A program made the translations under genes and the position numbers. From contig NC_092343.1 of the NCBI RefSeq assembly GCF_046630445.1, forward strand, positions 134,471,501-134,535,500: a stretch of DNA of 64,000 nt. Reading direction: 5' to 3'. Source of the DNA: Rutidosis leptorrhynchoides (Eukaryota > Streptophyta > Magnoliopsida > Asterales > Asteraceae). The notes beneath the pieces are model-generated. The model did no database searches. It saw nothing but the letters and a program-made list of their open reading frames with translations, and was not told where the DNA came from. Every line of letters starts with the position of its first letter. Position 1 is the first letter of the stretch. This document shows, in pieces, positions 24,562-35,322 of this stretch.

Positions 24562-24902
24562 TCAATTTGTGTGTCTAATCAAAGTTACCAAAAACAATTA
24601 AGTAATGATTCTTACATCCCTCTTTTTTTAACCATATACCACTAAATATTATATAAAATATTGTACAATACAACACAGCTCATTTAGTGGTGTATATGAT
24701 CACCTCCCAATGCTTAGGTGCCTCTTGTTTGACGATTTAAACTTAATACTAAAGTATTTGCTTAATATTCTAAAAATCCAGTAATAAGCTTGTAGAAAAT
24801 AAACAGGCTTATAACGTTTGGAGAACATGTGGGATCACACCAGCCGGTTGAGTCACATGTTAACATGGGAACGCATTTGGTTTAGTTAACTTTTAATATT
24901 AC

Positions 24903-24981
24903 CTCAATAAGATTTCTTAAGGGTCCACGTAATCTGCCACGGATGTGATCAAGGATTTCTTTGATTAACTCCGTCTCTGGC
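24903..24981 (-). other. Linker exon between TIR and kinase
   Basis: This 79-nt exon has good splice sites (TTTTCAG| and GAG|GTAATA) and the right phase to follow the TIR exon and precede the kinase exon. It encodes PETELIKEILDHIRGRL..., like the segment after DLKG.DANGR in plant TIR proteins. A second partial copy of its 5' end lies near 25049-25075. Confidence 0.55.
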
Positions 24982-25075
24982 CTGAAAATTATAGGTGGTT
25001 AAGATATTTAACAATCTAAGCTTCATAAGATGTATAATCTGTTTACGCTTAATCAATAACTCTGTCTCTAGCCTG

Positions 25076-25226
25076 GAACCATCACTAGATAGCCCAGTGG
25101 TTGGGGCCCTGAGTATGGGTTGAAAACAGCCAGGGAGTAATCCTGCTAGGCTGCGTACATCAGAGTATGAGGACGGATAACTCGCCCTCCGGGTAGCCCG
25201 ACCATGAAAAATCTTCTACTTTTTTT
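25076..25226 (+). mobile_element. SINE-like insertion 1
   Basis: A 151-bp segment flanked by a 14-bp repeat with one mismatch (CTGTCTCTAGCCTG 25062-25075, CTGTTTCTAGCCTG 25227-25240). It has an A-box-like TAGCCCAGTGG at 25090-25100, a weak B-box at 25117-25127, and a T-rich tail. This fits a tRNA-derived SINE in the intron of the TIR-kinase gene. Confidence 0.55.
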
Positions 25227-25347
25227 CTGTTTCTAGCCTGATTTTTATTACTTTTAGTCATTGACCTATATTTATAAGATTATCTAAGATTTAGTTTTAG
25301 AGATCGGTACGAGAACAACAACTTTATAGATTAAATTGTAACTCAAC

Positions 25348-25477
25348 ACCAAAGGGCCATCGGCCAAGTAGTATCGAGGTGACCCCTGCAACGAACAGGT
25401 TGTTGGTTCAAGTCCAGCAAAGGAAGTTGATATATAAAAAATCGTGTTGGGTGTGTGAGTTTGCCTTTGAAAAAATG
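25348..25477 (+). mobile_element. tRNA-derived SINE 2
   Basis: A 130-bp segment between perfect 11-bp TSDs, TGTAACTCAAC (25337-25347 and 25478-25488). It has an A-box-like CGGCCAAGTAG (25361-25371) and a good B-box, GGTTCAAGTCC (25405-25415), as in tRNA-derived SINEs. It sits in the same intron as SINE 1. Confidence 0.7.
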
Positions 25478-25503
25478 TGTAACTCAACGTTAAAAGTAGT
25501 TAC

Positions 25504-26713
25504 CCGTCGTTTGCATCATGCCCTTTTAAATCAGCAACTTGTCTAAGTGCTTCCTTCCACTTCTCTATCTTGTTAGCCAATTCACTTCGTTTCTTCACAT
25601 TAGTCTCTGCTTCCATCTTTTGTTCATGCTTTATCATTGCGTCTCCGAAGCTATTGATTTGAAACCTAACATCCTTGGGCTTGACATGATAGAAGACAGG
25701 GATAACAATATAGCTGAAGGTCATGATCAATACAAGTTCATCAAGACAGAACTAGGGGTGGTCAGTATTTGGTTTGAAACCGTGGAACCCGAAAATCAAA
25801 CCGAAACCAAACCGAAAAAAAACCAAACCGAATTTGAAAAACGGTTTTCGGATCGAGTCAAACCAAAACCGAATTTGAATTCGGTTTTCGGTTCGGTTTT
25901 CGGTTTTGAAAATTCTGAATTCGGTTTAACCGAAAACCGAAGTCAAAACCGAATTCAATGTTTTTATACATTTAATTTGTATATTTATGTTTTAATGTCG
26001 TTATAATTTAGGATCCAATCAATAAAATATATTCTCACCCATATGACGATTTAATAACTCATAATATAATTATGTTACTCAAATTATTATGTTCTTCTTC
26101 TTAATTACAGAAGCGGTAAACGTCATAATTAAGCTGTAAATATTAATAAATCATCGAATTCTTTATAATTTAATAGTACGTCATTGTTTTAAAATATAAA
26201 TAATTAAGACATTAGTAACGCCACAATTAAACTACCATCGTTCTCTGTTTTTTCATAATATTTGGTTTTAACCGAAAACCGAACCGAATCCGAATTTGAA
26301 TTCGGTTTTCGGTTCGGTTCGGTTTTAACTTTGAATTCAGTTTTCGGTTCGGTTTTCGGTTTTGCCCAAAAAAATTTCAAAACCGAAAACACCGAACCGA
26401 ATAAACCGAACAAACCGAAAACCGAACCGATGAACACCCCTAGACAGAACGATGAGGAAGCATAGTTCTCAGACAACACGATAATACAAGCTCTTGATCT
26501 TTCGATTGAAATTTTTAATTCCCGTTTAAGATGTAGCCCCCTTTGGATTTCTTGATCGTCCGAAATGGTGTTGAGATTAGCACCCTTAAGGGCTTTGTAG
26601 AGATGATCAACGAAACTATGGCTGGTATTACCACCTTGAAAACTTACATATACATCGTACAATTTATGATGATTATCACCAGCTAATGAAGATGATTCTG
26701 AAAGGATAATCAT
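25504..26713 (-). pseudogene. TIR domain exon, split by a hAT MITE
   Basis: From ATG at 26713 the exon shows YDVYVSFQGGNTSHSFVDHLYKAL, DDQEIQRG, SIERSRACIIVLSENYASSSF, and after the insertion FCLDEL, VIPVFYHVKPKDVR and FGDAMIKHEQK. It ends at ADLKGHDANDG with a GTAACT donor. This is a full-length plant TIR domain. In many plant TIR proteins it is an NADase whose catalytic Glu lies in the WCLDEL-type motif. Here that motif is FCLDEL, and the 690-bp MITE is inserted within it, between the Cys and Leu codons, so translation ends in the MITE. Confidence 0.85.
25753..26442. mobile_element. hAT-type MITE in the TIR exon (690 bp)
   Basis: Ends TAGGGGTG...CACCCCTA are inverted, and a perfect 8-bp TSD, GACAGAAC, flanks it (25745-25752, 26443-26450). 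Both arms are built from TTCGGTTTTCGG-like repeats in opposite orientation around an AT-rich centre. The 8-bp TSD and AGGGGTG ends fit the hAT superfamily. There is no transposase. Confidence 0.85.
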
Positions 26714-27575
26714 AAGCAAATGGTAAAAGGTACTAGTGATTATAAGAGATAAGTAAATAAGCAAGTTATTGTTTGTATTAGATCCTCAAATAATGTGTTT
26801 TTCACCTTACTTAAATGATCCACCAAGTCAACAGCTACTTTTTTCTTAAGGAAGTTGTTTGGAATGTTACAAAAAACTAATGCCACTTGAATTTTCACGT
26901 GGCTTCCGAAAAATTTGACGCTTTCAACTAGCAATTTAATTATTCAGATAAGTATATAATATAAAATTAAAATAAAAAATAGATTAAATTACCTCGATGT
27001 GTATTACTAGCTCCGTCCAATATTTTTTTTTTTTTCAGACATATGTTCACACAGTTTTCAAAAAGTAACGTTGTGAGTCTCTATCACCTTAACAAAACGT
27101 TGAGTTACTTCGTATGTCATTTGGTGGGCGTCGAAGTATTAATAAAGAATGACCTAATTATCTAAACTAATTAGGGCAACTAAGATACGTTTCACAAAAG
27201 ATTGTAATTATAAGCAAACAGTTTTCAACCATTGCTGTTTGATTAAACTAAATTGCACTAATTAAAAAGACTTAAAACTTTATGAATTTAAGCATGAACA
27301 CAAAACAAATAATATTAAAAACGAGAAGTTGTGAGTAATAAATTAAAAGGCTTTATCCCTCTCAAATTCCAATTGTGTATTGATCATTAAAACAAATACT
27401 ATATTTATCTAGCTTTCATTTAAATCACATACACATGAATCGTTCACTAAAAACATTATCTTGAGCAGAAACTATGCGAATTACGCAAATTGTCTTTATC
27501 CCTAACGAAATTAACATTGTGTGAATTCAGAACAATTGTTATATCACAATAACTTATCTTGCAATAATAAAAAAT
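26714..27575. other. Non-coding stretch upstream of the TIR exon
   Basis: AT-rich with a T-run near 27023-27038. No ORF or element end is supported. A promoter of the TIR-kinase gene could lie here, but none is clear. Confidence 0.35.
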
Positions 27576-28001
27576 GGGTTAAAGTTAAAAATAGGCTACA
27601 AACTTACACAAATGTACCGATGTCGCCCACAAACCCATTTCCGTCCTACTGTCACCTATAAACTTATAAAAAATGTGCTGATGTTAACATTTCGTTACCG
27701 GTTACCTGCTGAACCGGTAAAGTTAATTATTTAACTTTTTTTATTCATTTTATATGTCCCGATGTCGCCCATATACTTTCAGTTGTGTTACGATGTCGCA
27801 CATATGTTTCGATGTATCACCGACGTGTCATGACTATTTAGAAGCCACGCCATCAACTATTTTGGTTGACGGTTAAAAAAAGTATTTTGTTTATATTACC
27901 ACATTTTTTATAAGTTTGTAGGCGACAGTAGGACTGAAGTGAGTTTGTGGGCGACATCGGTACATTTGTGTAAGTTTGTAGCCTATTTTTGGCTTTAACC
28001 C
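27576..28001. mobile_element. MULE-type MITE, copy 2 (426 bp)
   Basis: Terminal inverted repeats of about 100 bp (GGGTTAAAGTTAAAAATAGG at one end, GGGTTAAAGCCAAAAATAGG on the other strand). A 9-bp TSD with one mismatch flanks it (ATAAAAAAT 27567-27575, ATAAAAGAT 28002-28010). It shares GATGTCGCCCATATA and ACCGGTTACCTGC blocks with copy 1 in reverse order, so the insertion is inverted. Confidence 0.75.
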
Positions 28002-28010
28002 ATAAAAGAT

Positions 28011-30383
28011 TAATAAACTTGCATCAAACAATTACCCAATCAATTCACAATACATAAATCTAATGACTTTCTCAATACAAATCATGAATCACATATGTTT
28101 TTAAATAAAAATCATAAATACAATAACTGTTTAGAAGAAATAAAGAAAGAACTTAGCCGCGCATGTTCATGATGAAGAACAATAGATGGATCTTGAATAT
28201 TGAAAATTTTTCACATGCCGGTGTTAGGGTATGAGGTTTAGCTTCAAAATATGGTTGTGAGTAATTGGAGACTAACATAATTGTTCCGTAAGTCAGAAAA
28301 TCTAAAAAAATTTGTAGGCCAAAAATTTCAAAAATACCCCTACGTAAAAATATGCAAGTATGGGCGTATTTTTACGTCCATAATTACATAGACGTAAAAG
28401 CCAGACGTAATTTAACGCCTCAAATATGTGTGTTCCCAAATTAATTATATGGGGAGTATTTTCACGCTGGTTTTGGCGTACTTTTATGCCCATACCAAAA
28501 TTTCACCATTTTCTCGTTTTTAACTCATTTTCGCGCGTATCATCTTCAATCTTCAAATAACACAAAAACTAACAGAAATTACCATTTTTCAACCATCAAA
28601 GTCTCGTAAACCTCTTCATATACACACAAATATTGGCATGAATTATGAATCAATCAAATCTCTCACACTTGCCTTTGTTTGTCCTTAAACAAATCTTCAA
28701 CTCTAAACAATATCAATCAAGCAATCTTCAAAATGTCAATGTGCATATCTTTCGTGTAAGCATGAAATCACCAATGTAAAGCAAAGAACCAACAATACCC
28801 AGAGTGAAGTGGTGTGTGTCAACCCTTTGTGAATAGGATTGTGACACTACACGAGTTGGTAAAGTTGGAAATATGATGAATCTAACTATCAAGGTGCCTT
28901 CCCATTATCGTTAAGTAGAATCGTTCGCCTGTTCACAATTCACTTCACCTCAATGGATTGTTTGATGTTGATCCCAAAAGGAATTCTAGCCATGAATCGG
29001 GATGCGCCTTCTCCTAGACTGTTCGGCAACCCTACAACTGTTCTAGACAACTATTTTTTGATTAAATCAGATAGATGTGTCTTATGTGACCATTTAATTC
29101 CGTGAATGTGTATTGTGCCTTCTACAGTTGTCCTCGTAATGAACAAAGACACGGAAAATGTACTTACTCGGTAAAAGGAAGGCGGTGAAAAATCAATTGT
29201 AATAGTGAAATGTATGTGTCAACCACTGCTAAATTGTTAATGATTAGCTACACGACCAGTTTACTTACCCGGTAAACTACTTCTCGGGTGAAAAGAGAAA
29301 CGATGAACAAGAAAATGTTAACACTTGAATATAATCCAAGTGACCTATTAAGAATAGGATTTCTTCTTAAGTTATCGTAATAATTTAGCACATTAAATAT
29401 GTGAGTCTTAAGGCAATTAATAATGACATGCATCCAAATTAGGATAAAGTGGCTGGGTGCATTCACTATCCTTGTTAAGAGAAACAGTGAAATCGCCCTA
29501 GAAATGTTTGGTCTGGCACATGGTCTAGTTTCTGATCATGCAATGCAACCTCCGTTTCAAACGGATGACACGAGAAATAAATCACGTGGCCTACATAACA
29601 ATTATCGTGAATTCGTAGGATTTCCATTCATCATTGGAATACGTTCCTTCGAATGTTGAGAAATGTTTATTGAAAAATAATGCATAGTAGAAGAGTAAGT
29701 TGGGTCGCGCATACACTATCCTTGTATTACTTTGTAGTTTTTTATTTTACAGTTTTACCCCTTAATTTTAACATATCGTTTGTTTTGCATGCATAAAGTA
29801 AAGGTATAAATGAACATTACCTTATTTTTGTTACTTATTTATATAGATGTGAAATTTTATTTAAGACATCCCGAAATAAAATGTTGGCAATTAATTAAGG
29901 ACGGAGGGTGTATTTTTTAACAGATTTGCATGCATTCCGTTTCCTCAAAACAAGCCATTCACCTCATTAGTCATTGCTCCAAAATAACACTCCATTTCCG
30001 AGTTTTTTAAGAAGAGAAAAGAAAGAAGCAATTCTTTCCAATTTGAAAGGAACTATAAAATTAGGCATAATTTTCCTTTTACTTACTTCTCTCTCTAATT
30101 AAAAAATTTAGGAACACCTGCTTAATTTATTTCTCTTTTCTTTCTTTTTCTTCCTAAATCAAAACTTTGGAACAAAGTGAAGAGTGAAAAAGACATATTT
30201 AATATGATAATAAAAGGAAATAATTATTGTCATAGCCTCTGTGGTATGTATCAAATTACCGAGTTAGTCCTTAGAGTATTTTATTTATCCAGATAACGTT
30301 CGTGGTTTGAAAATAAAGAAAAGGTCCTTAATGTAAACCTCTGAAACTTAATTTTAAGCACAAAAAAGACCGTAAATACAGCA
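28011..30383. other. Non-coding stretch left of element A
   Basis: No ORF of quality. 28300-28500 repeats ACGTAAAA/TTTTACG blocks in both orientations. 28800-29420 is more GC-balanced with recurring TGTGTCAACC motifs but matches nothing I recognise. A single GGACGGAGGG at about 29900 looks like one end of a Stowaway/Tourist-type MITE without a partner. Confidence 0.4.
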
Positions 30384-30388
30384 ACAAC

Positions 30389-31528
30389 TGAAATGTCCCG
30401 TTCATATTGATTATAAACGTTCCATATTAATTGATTTCGTTGCGAGGTTTTGTGAAAGGACCCGTTCATATACATTATAAACGATTCACAATAGTTGATT
30501 ACATCGCGAGGTATTTGACCTCTATATGATACATTTTACAAATATTGCATTCGTTTTTAAAAGACAAACTTTCTTTACAACGAAAGTTGACGGCATGCAC
30601 ACCATTTCATAATACATCCAACTATAATTGGCTTAATAATAATCTTGATGAACTCAATGACTCGAATGCAACGTCTTTCAAAATATGCCATGAAGGACTC
30701 CAAGTAATATCCTTAAAATGAGCTAATGCACAGCGGAAGATTTCTTTAATACCTGAGAATAAACATGCTTTAAAGTGTCAACCAAAAGGTTGGTGAGTTC
30801 ATAGGTTTATCATAACAATCATTTCAATATATTAATAGACCACAAGATTTCCGTTTATAAATATATGTACACTCGCAAGTGTATAAAAGTATTCTATAAG
30901 TTGTAGGCACCCGGTAACAAGCCTTAACGTTCATGTTTTACCCTCTGAAGTACACCAGACCAGGTGTGTTTAAAATAACCTCGAAGTACTAAAGCATCCC
31001 ATAGTCAGGATGGGGTTTGTCAGGCCCAATAGATCTATCTTTAGGATTCGCGCCTACCGTACATAGACAAGTAGTTTAATGTTACCAAGCTAAGGGTATA
31101 TTTTTGGTTTAAACCCACGTAGAATTAGTTTTAGTACTTGTGCCTATTTCGTAAAACATTTATAAAAACAGCGCATGTATTCTCAGTCCCAAAAATATAT
31201 ATAAAAGGGAGCAAATTAAACTCACAATACTGTATTTCGTAGTAAAAATATATATAACGTCATTTAACAAGTGCAAGGTTGGCCTCGGATTCACGAAAGT
31301 ATCAATATTGAGATTCAATATTGCAGGAAAGTACGTAGACGCAACGGAGATGATAAACACTAGATTGACCTCACGAGCATGCCCATGAACCATACCCATC
31401 ACCTCCATAGCTATAACCCATAATTTCCTTAGCTTCGACTCATTCAAAAAAACTATTTTGAAATCACTCGGACAGCACTCCGTCGTAATATTTTATGTAT
31501 AATAATAATATCTTGAAATAATACAGAG

Positions 31529-31569
<41 letters not shown>

Positions 31570-32542
31570 CGATTGAGAGAGTTTAGAGAAATATATTTTC
31601 AAGTTTCTATGAAATAATGAAACCTATTGAATTCTATTTATAATAGATTTTTGAATTATTAAAGTATGAATTATTAAAGTAAATTATTAAAGTATGAATT
31701 ATTAAAGTGAATTATTAAAGTATGAATTATTAAAGTGAATTATTAAAGTGAATTATTAAAGTTAAAGTAAAGTAAAAGTAAAGTAAAGGTAAAGTTAAAG
31801 TATAGTAAAAGTATAAAAAACTATGTATGTATAATACGCATATAAATATATATAATATTAATTTAAATCGTTATATATATTTAATGAAATAAAATATAAA
31901 TATCGTTATATTTATTATACTGGTTAAGTAATGAGTTGTCAAAAGTGATTCTAGATATTTATAAAAATTATATACGTTTTAATAATAAAGTTTCTTTTTA
32001 AACTGAAAACGTCTTTGTACGTTTGAAAATAGATTAATAGAATATTATGGAAACCAATTCTCCACTAACTTTTGTCTAACTTTCGTAAATGACACTTTTT
32101 GTTTTTATTTATAAATAGCTTTATAAATTATTCTGAATATCGTTAAGAGGAATAGATTTTCTCAAATCATAGTGGACCTCTCAACAGAGACTTGTAATCA
32201 TAATTCAATGTTTCTGATAATTCAATCATTTAATATATATTTTTTTAATTTCGTCAAAAATCATATTGAAACAAATACGTTCGTGTAAAGTATTATACGT
32301 TTAATACTTTATTAATATTCTCAAGTTATAATATATATATATATATATAATATATACATATATATATACATATCTATTTATATATAACGGTTCGTGAATC
32401 ATCGGAATTTGATCGAGGTTATAATGAATGTATGAACACAGTTTAAAATTCTTGAGATTTAACTTAACAAACTTTGTTTATCGTATCGGAATAATATAAA
32501 GATTAAAGTTTAAATTTGGTCGAAAATTTCCGGGTCGTCACA
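30389..32542 (-). repeat. 3' LTR of element A (2154 bp)
   Basis: Bounded by the TSD and by the PPT (minus strand CTTTAACGGGTAGGTAC at 32559-32543). It contains (TA)n at about 31531-31565 and an array of AATTATTAAAGT(GA/ATGA) units at 31655-31760. Its terminal ~125 bp hold a diverged tandem duplication of the LTR end. Confidence 0.9.
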
Positions 32543-32877
32543 GTACCTACCCGTTAAAGAAATTTCTTCCCCGAAATTTGATAAAGGTCGTCATGACTAA
32601 CAATGAGAATGTTATTATAACGAATATAGAGTTTTATCATGTTCAAGAAGAATGGATAAAATAATTCGTTTACTCGAAGCGTGTGAGTGAAGTTATCGTA
32701 AATGAATGAAATAAGATAATAGTGATTCGTCGTATCTTTTGACGTCATCACGATTGATCTCCGAAAAGAAAATCTTTGTAATCTATATTGGATTTGATTA
32801 TTCGGCGATTAAGGAAATTATGATCCTCTTCGAATTAATGCGATAATCCATTTTGATTTCTCTGTCGGATATTTCAC

Positions 32878-32884
32878 TATAAAT
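32878..32884 (+). promoter_or_regulatory. TATA box of the antisense ORF in element A
   Basis: TATAAAT lies 64 bp before the MLHP start codon, as in C and B. The spacing fits a plant core promoter. Confidence 0.45.
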
Positions 32885-32947
32885 CCACCTCATTTGTTTT
32901 CTTACAACTCACACCTTCTCAACTCATATTTTAAAGTATTTGTCAAT

Positions 32948-33121
32948 ATGCTTCATCCAGTGCTGATTCTTGATATACTCCTCACTTTCATATCTGTCGC
33001 TCTTCTTTTTCATCTGTCTCCGGAAGAATCTATTTACTTCTACTATACTCTTGGTTTTATAGTGTTTTTAGTTCTCCCGTGTCTTTATATTGCTATATGC
33101 ATTGATATATACGGTTTGTGA
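32948..33121 (+). CDS. Conserved 57-aa two-helix membrane ORF, antisense in element A
   Basis: The ORF reads MLHPVLILDILLTFISVALL, then HLSPEES, and ends CIDIYGL. Two hydrophobic helices flank a short acidic loop. An upstream in-frame ATG (32894) exists, but only the part from MLHP is conserved. Against the B copy I count 10 codons with silent differences and 5 with amino-acid changes, without indels. Against C it keeps 33 of 57 residues. That pattern suggests selection on the protein. It lies about 400 bp inside the 3' LTR on the opposite strand. Function unknown; a small membrane protein is the only safe statement. Confidence 0.62.
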   Translation: MLHPVLILDILLTFISVALLFHLSPEESIYFYYTLGFIVFLVLPCLYIAICIDIYGL

Positions 33122-33362
33122 TTTATGGGTTGTTGTTGGGTTTTATATCTTCCCTTATATTTCAAAGTCCTTGCTTCTTCTATAATCATTGTCATCCACA
33201 GTTAATGCTCTCTTCTATTTGCTATGAATTATACTCCCATTTCTAGTTCAGAGTTTTGTCCTTTCGTTTCTTCTTCTTGTGATTAAGCACCGCTTGTAAT
33301 GGTCCAGAATTCGCAGATATAAATTTTGGAATGAACATTGTTAATGTTCTAGGAAGGAAATT

Positions 33363-35080
33363 TGTGACAACCCGGAAATTTCCAACCAAATTTAAACTTT
33401 ATCTTTATATTATTCCAACACGATAAGCAAAGTTTGTTAAGTTAATTGTCAAGAATTTTAAATCGTGTTCATACATTCATTATAACCTCGACCAAATTCC
33501 GACGATTCACGAACCGTTATATATAAATAAATATGTATATATATGTATATATATATTATAACTTGAGAATATTAATAAAGTATTAAACGTATAATACTTT
33601 ACATGAACGTATTTGTTTCAATATGTTTATCGATGGAATTAGAAGATAATATCAAATGATTGATTTATCAGATACATTATGATATCATTACGGGTCTATG
33701 TTATGAGGTCCACTGTGATTTAAGAAATCTATTCTTTTTGACAACATTCGGAAAATGGTAAAGTGATTTATAAGTAAGAACGTGAAGTGTAAATAACTTA
33801 GATGTTGGATATCGACAAGTTAAGTAACTCGACATTTTTCATTAAGATGATTTCATACGTTTATTTAACCTTTGAACTTTATCCCATGCTTCACCAACAA
33901 ACTGTAATTTAAAAACTTGAAACCTATTATGAATATATATGATTCTACTTTTCTAAAACATTTTATGATATATAACGATTTCCATTATTTTAACCTTTAA
34001 ACAAAATGATTCTTAAAAATATATTTGGTTTTGGAAAACAAAATTATTATATTTATTTGATTTAGTTTCAAACGTACAAAAACGTTTTCAGTTTAAAAAG
34101 AACTTTATTATTAAAACGTATATAACTTTTATAAATATCTAGAACCACTTTTGACAACTCATTACTTAACCAGTATGATAAAGATAATGATATTTATATT
34201 TTATTTTATTAAATATATATAACGATTTAAATTAATATTATATATATTTATACGCGTATTATACGTACATAGTTTTATACTTTTACTATACTTAAACTTT
34301 ACCTTTACTTTATTTTTACTTTACTTTAACTTTAATAATTCACTTTAATAATTCATACTTTAATAATTCATACTTTAATAATTTACTTTAATAATTCATA
34401 CTTTAATAATTCACTTTAATAATTCAAAAATCTATTATAAATAGAATTCAATAGGTTTCATTATTTCATAGAAACTTGAAAATATTTTTCTCTAAACTCT
34501 AAACTCTCTCAATCGATTTACATATATATATTTACTCCGTATTATTTCAAGATATTATTAGTATACATAAAATATTACGTCAGAGTGCTGTCCGAGTGAT
34601 TTCGAAATTGTTTTTCGAGTGGGATTGGATTAAGGAAATTATGGGTTATAGCTATGGAGGTGATTGGGTATGGTTCATGGGTATGCTCGTGAGGTCAATA
34701 TAGTGTTTATCATCTCCGTTGCGTCTACGTACCTTTCCTGCAATATTGAATCTCAATATTGATACGTGAGTACTCATAATTTAACTTTTACATACTAATA
34801 GTGTATCCCTAACTAGTGCTCGAGTATATAGGATTATGCATGTTTGTACTTTTGATATTGCCTTTAGTTAGGTTATGTTGAATCCTGAATTAGTTATATA
34901 TGCGACTGAGATAAGGTATAAGATATGCATGTCGTTGGAAAGCTAGTGAAAAATTAAGAACTTTTCATTTAGATATCGAATGATTTCGATGAACGGATTT
35001 GAAGTTATAGTCCATCGAATTTTTGTATTATTATTAAAAATGATTATTATTATCGTCGTTATTATCGTCGTTCTAGTTTA

Positions 35081-35140
<60 letters not shown>

Positions 35141-35242
35141 CTTTATCAATAAAAGGATTTATCATTAAAAAATGTTATTTTTTATTATTATTACTATCGT
35201 TATTATCGTTAAAGTTATAATTAGTATTATTATTATTATCCA

Positions 35243-35322
<80 letters not shown>

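Larger units (their letters stand above)
23499..26713 (-). pseudogene. TIR-kinase fusion gene, disrupted
   Basis: Three minus-strand exons join with matching splice phases. A TIR exon (26713-25504, split by a MITE) ends GG|GTAACT. A 79-nt linker exon (24981-24903) starts after TTTTCAG, encodes PETELIKEILDHIRGRL, and ends GAG|GTAATA. A kinase exon (24461-23499) starts after an AG and ends GAA|GTAAGT. The linker is the kind normally following TIR exons in plant TNL genes. Here a kinase follows instead of NB-ARC. The coding region is broken twice, by a 690-bp hAT MITE in the TIR and a TAG in the kinase (23951-23949). Exons after the kinase are not identified. It would have been an intracellular signalling or immune protein; this is inference. 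Confidence 0.6.

Noticed and set aside
29895..29905. Stowaway-type MITE end (GGACGGAGGG)
   Set aside because: No matching opposite end or TA duplication within a plausible distance.
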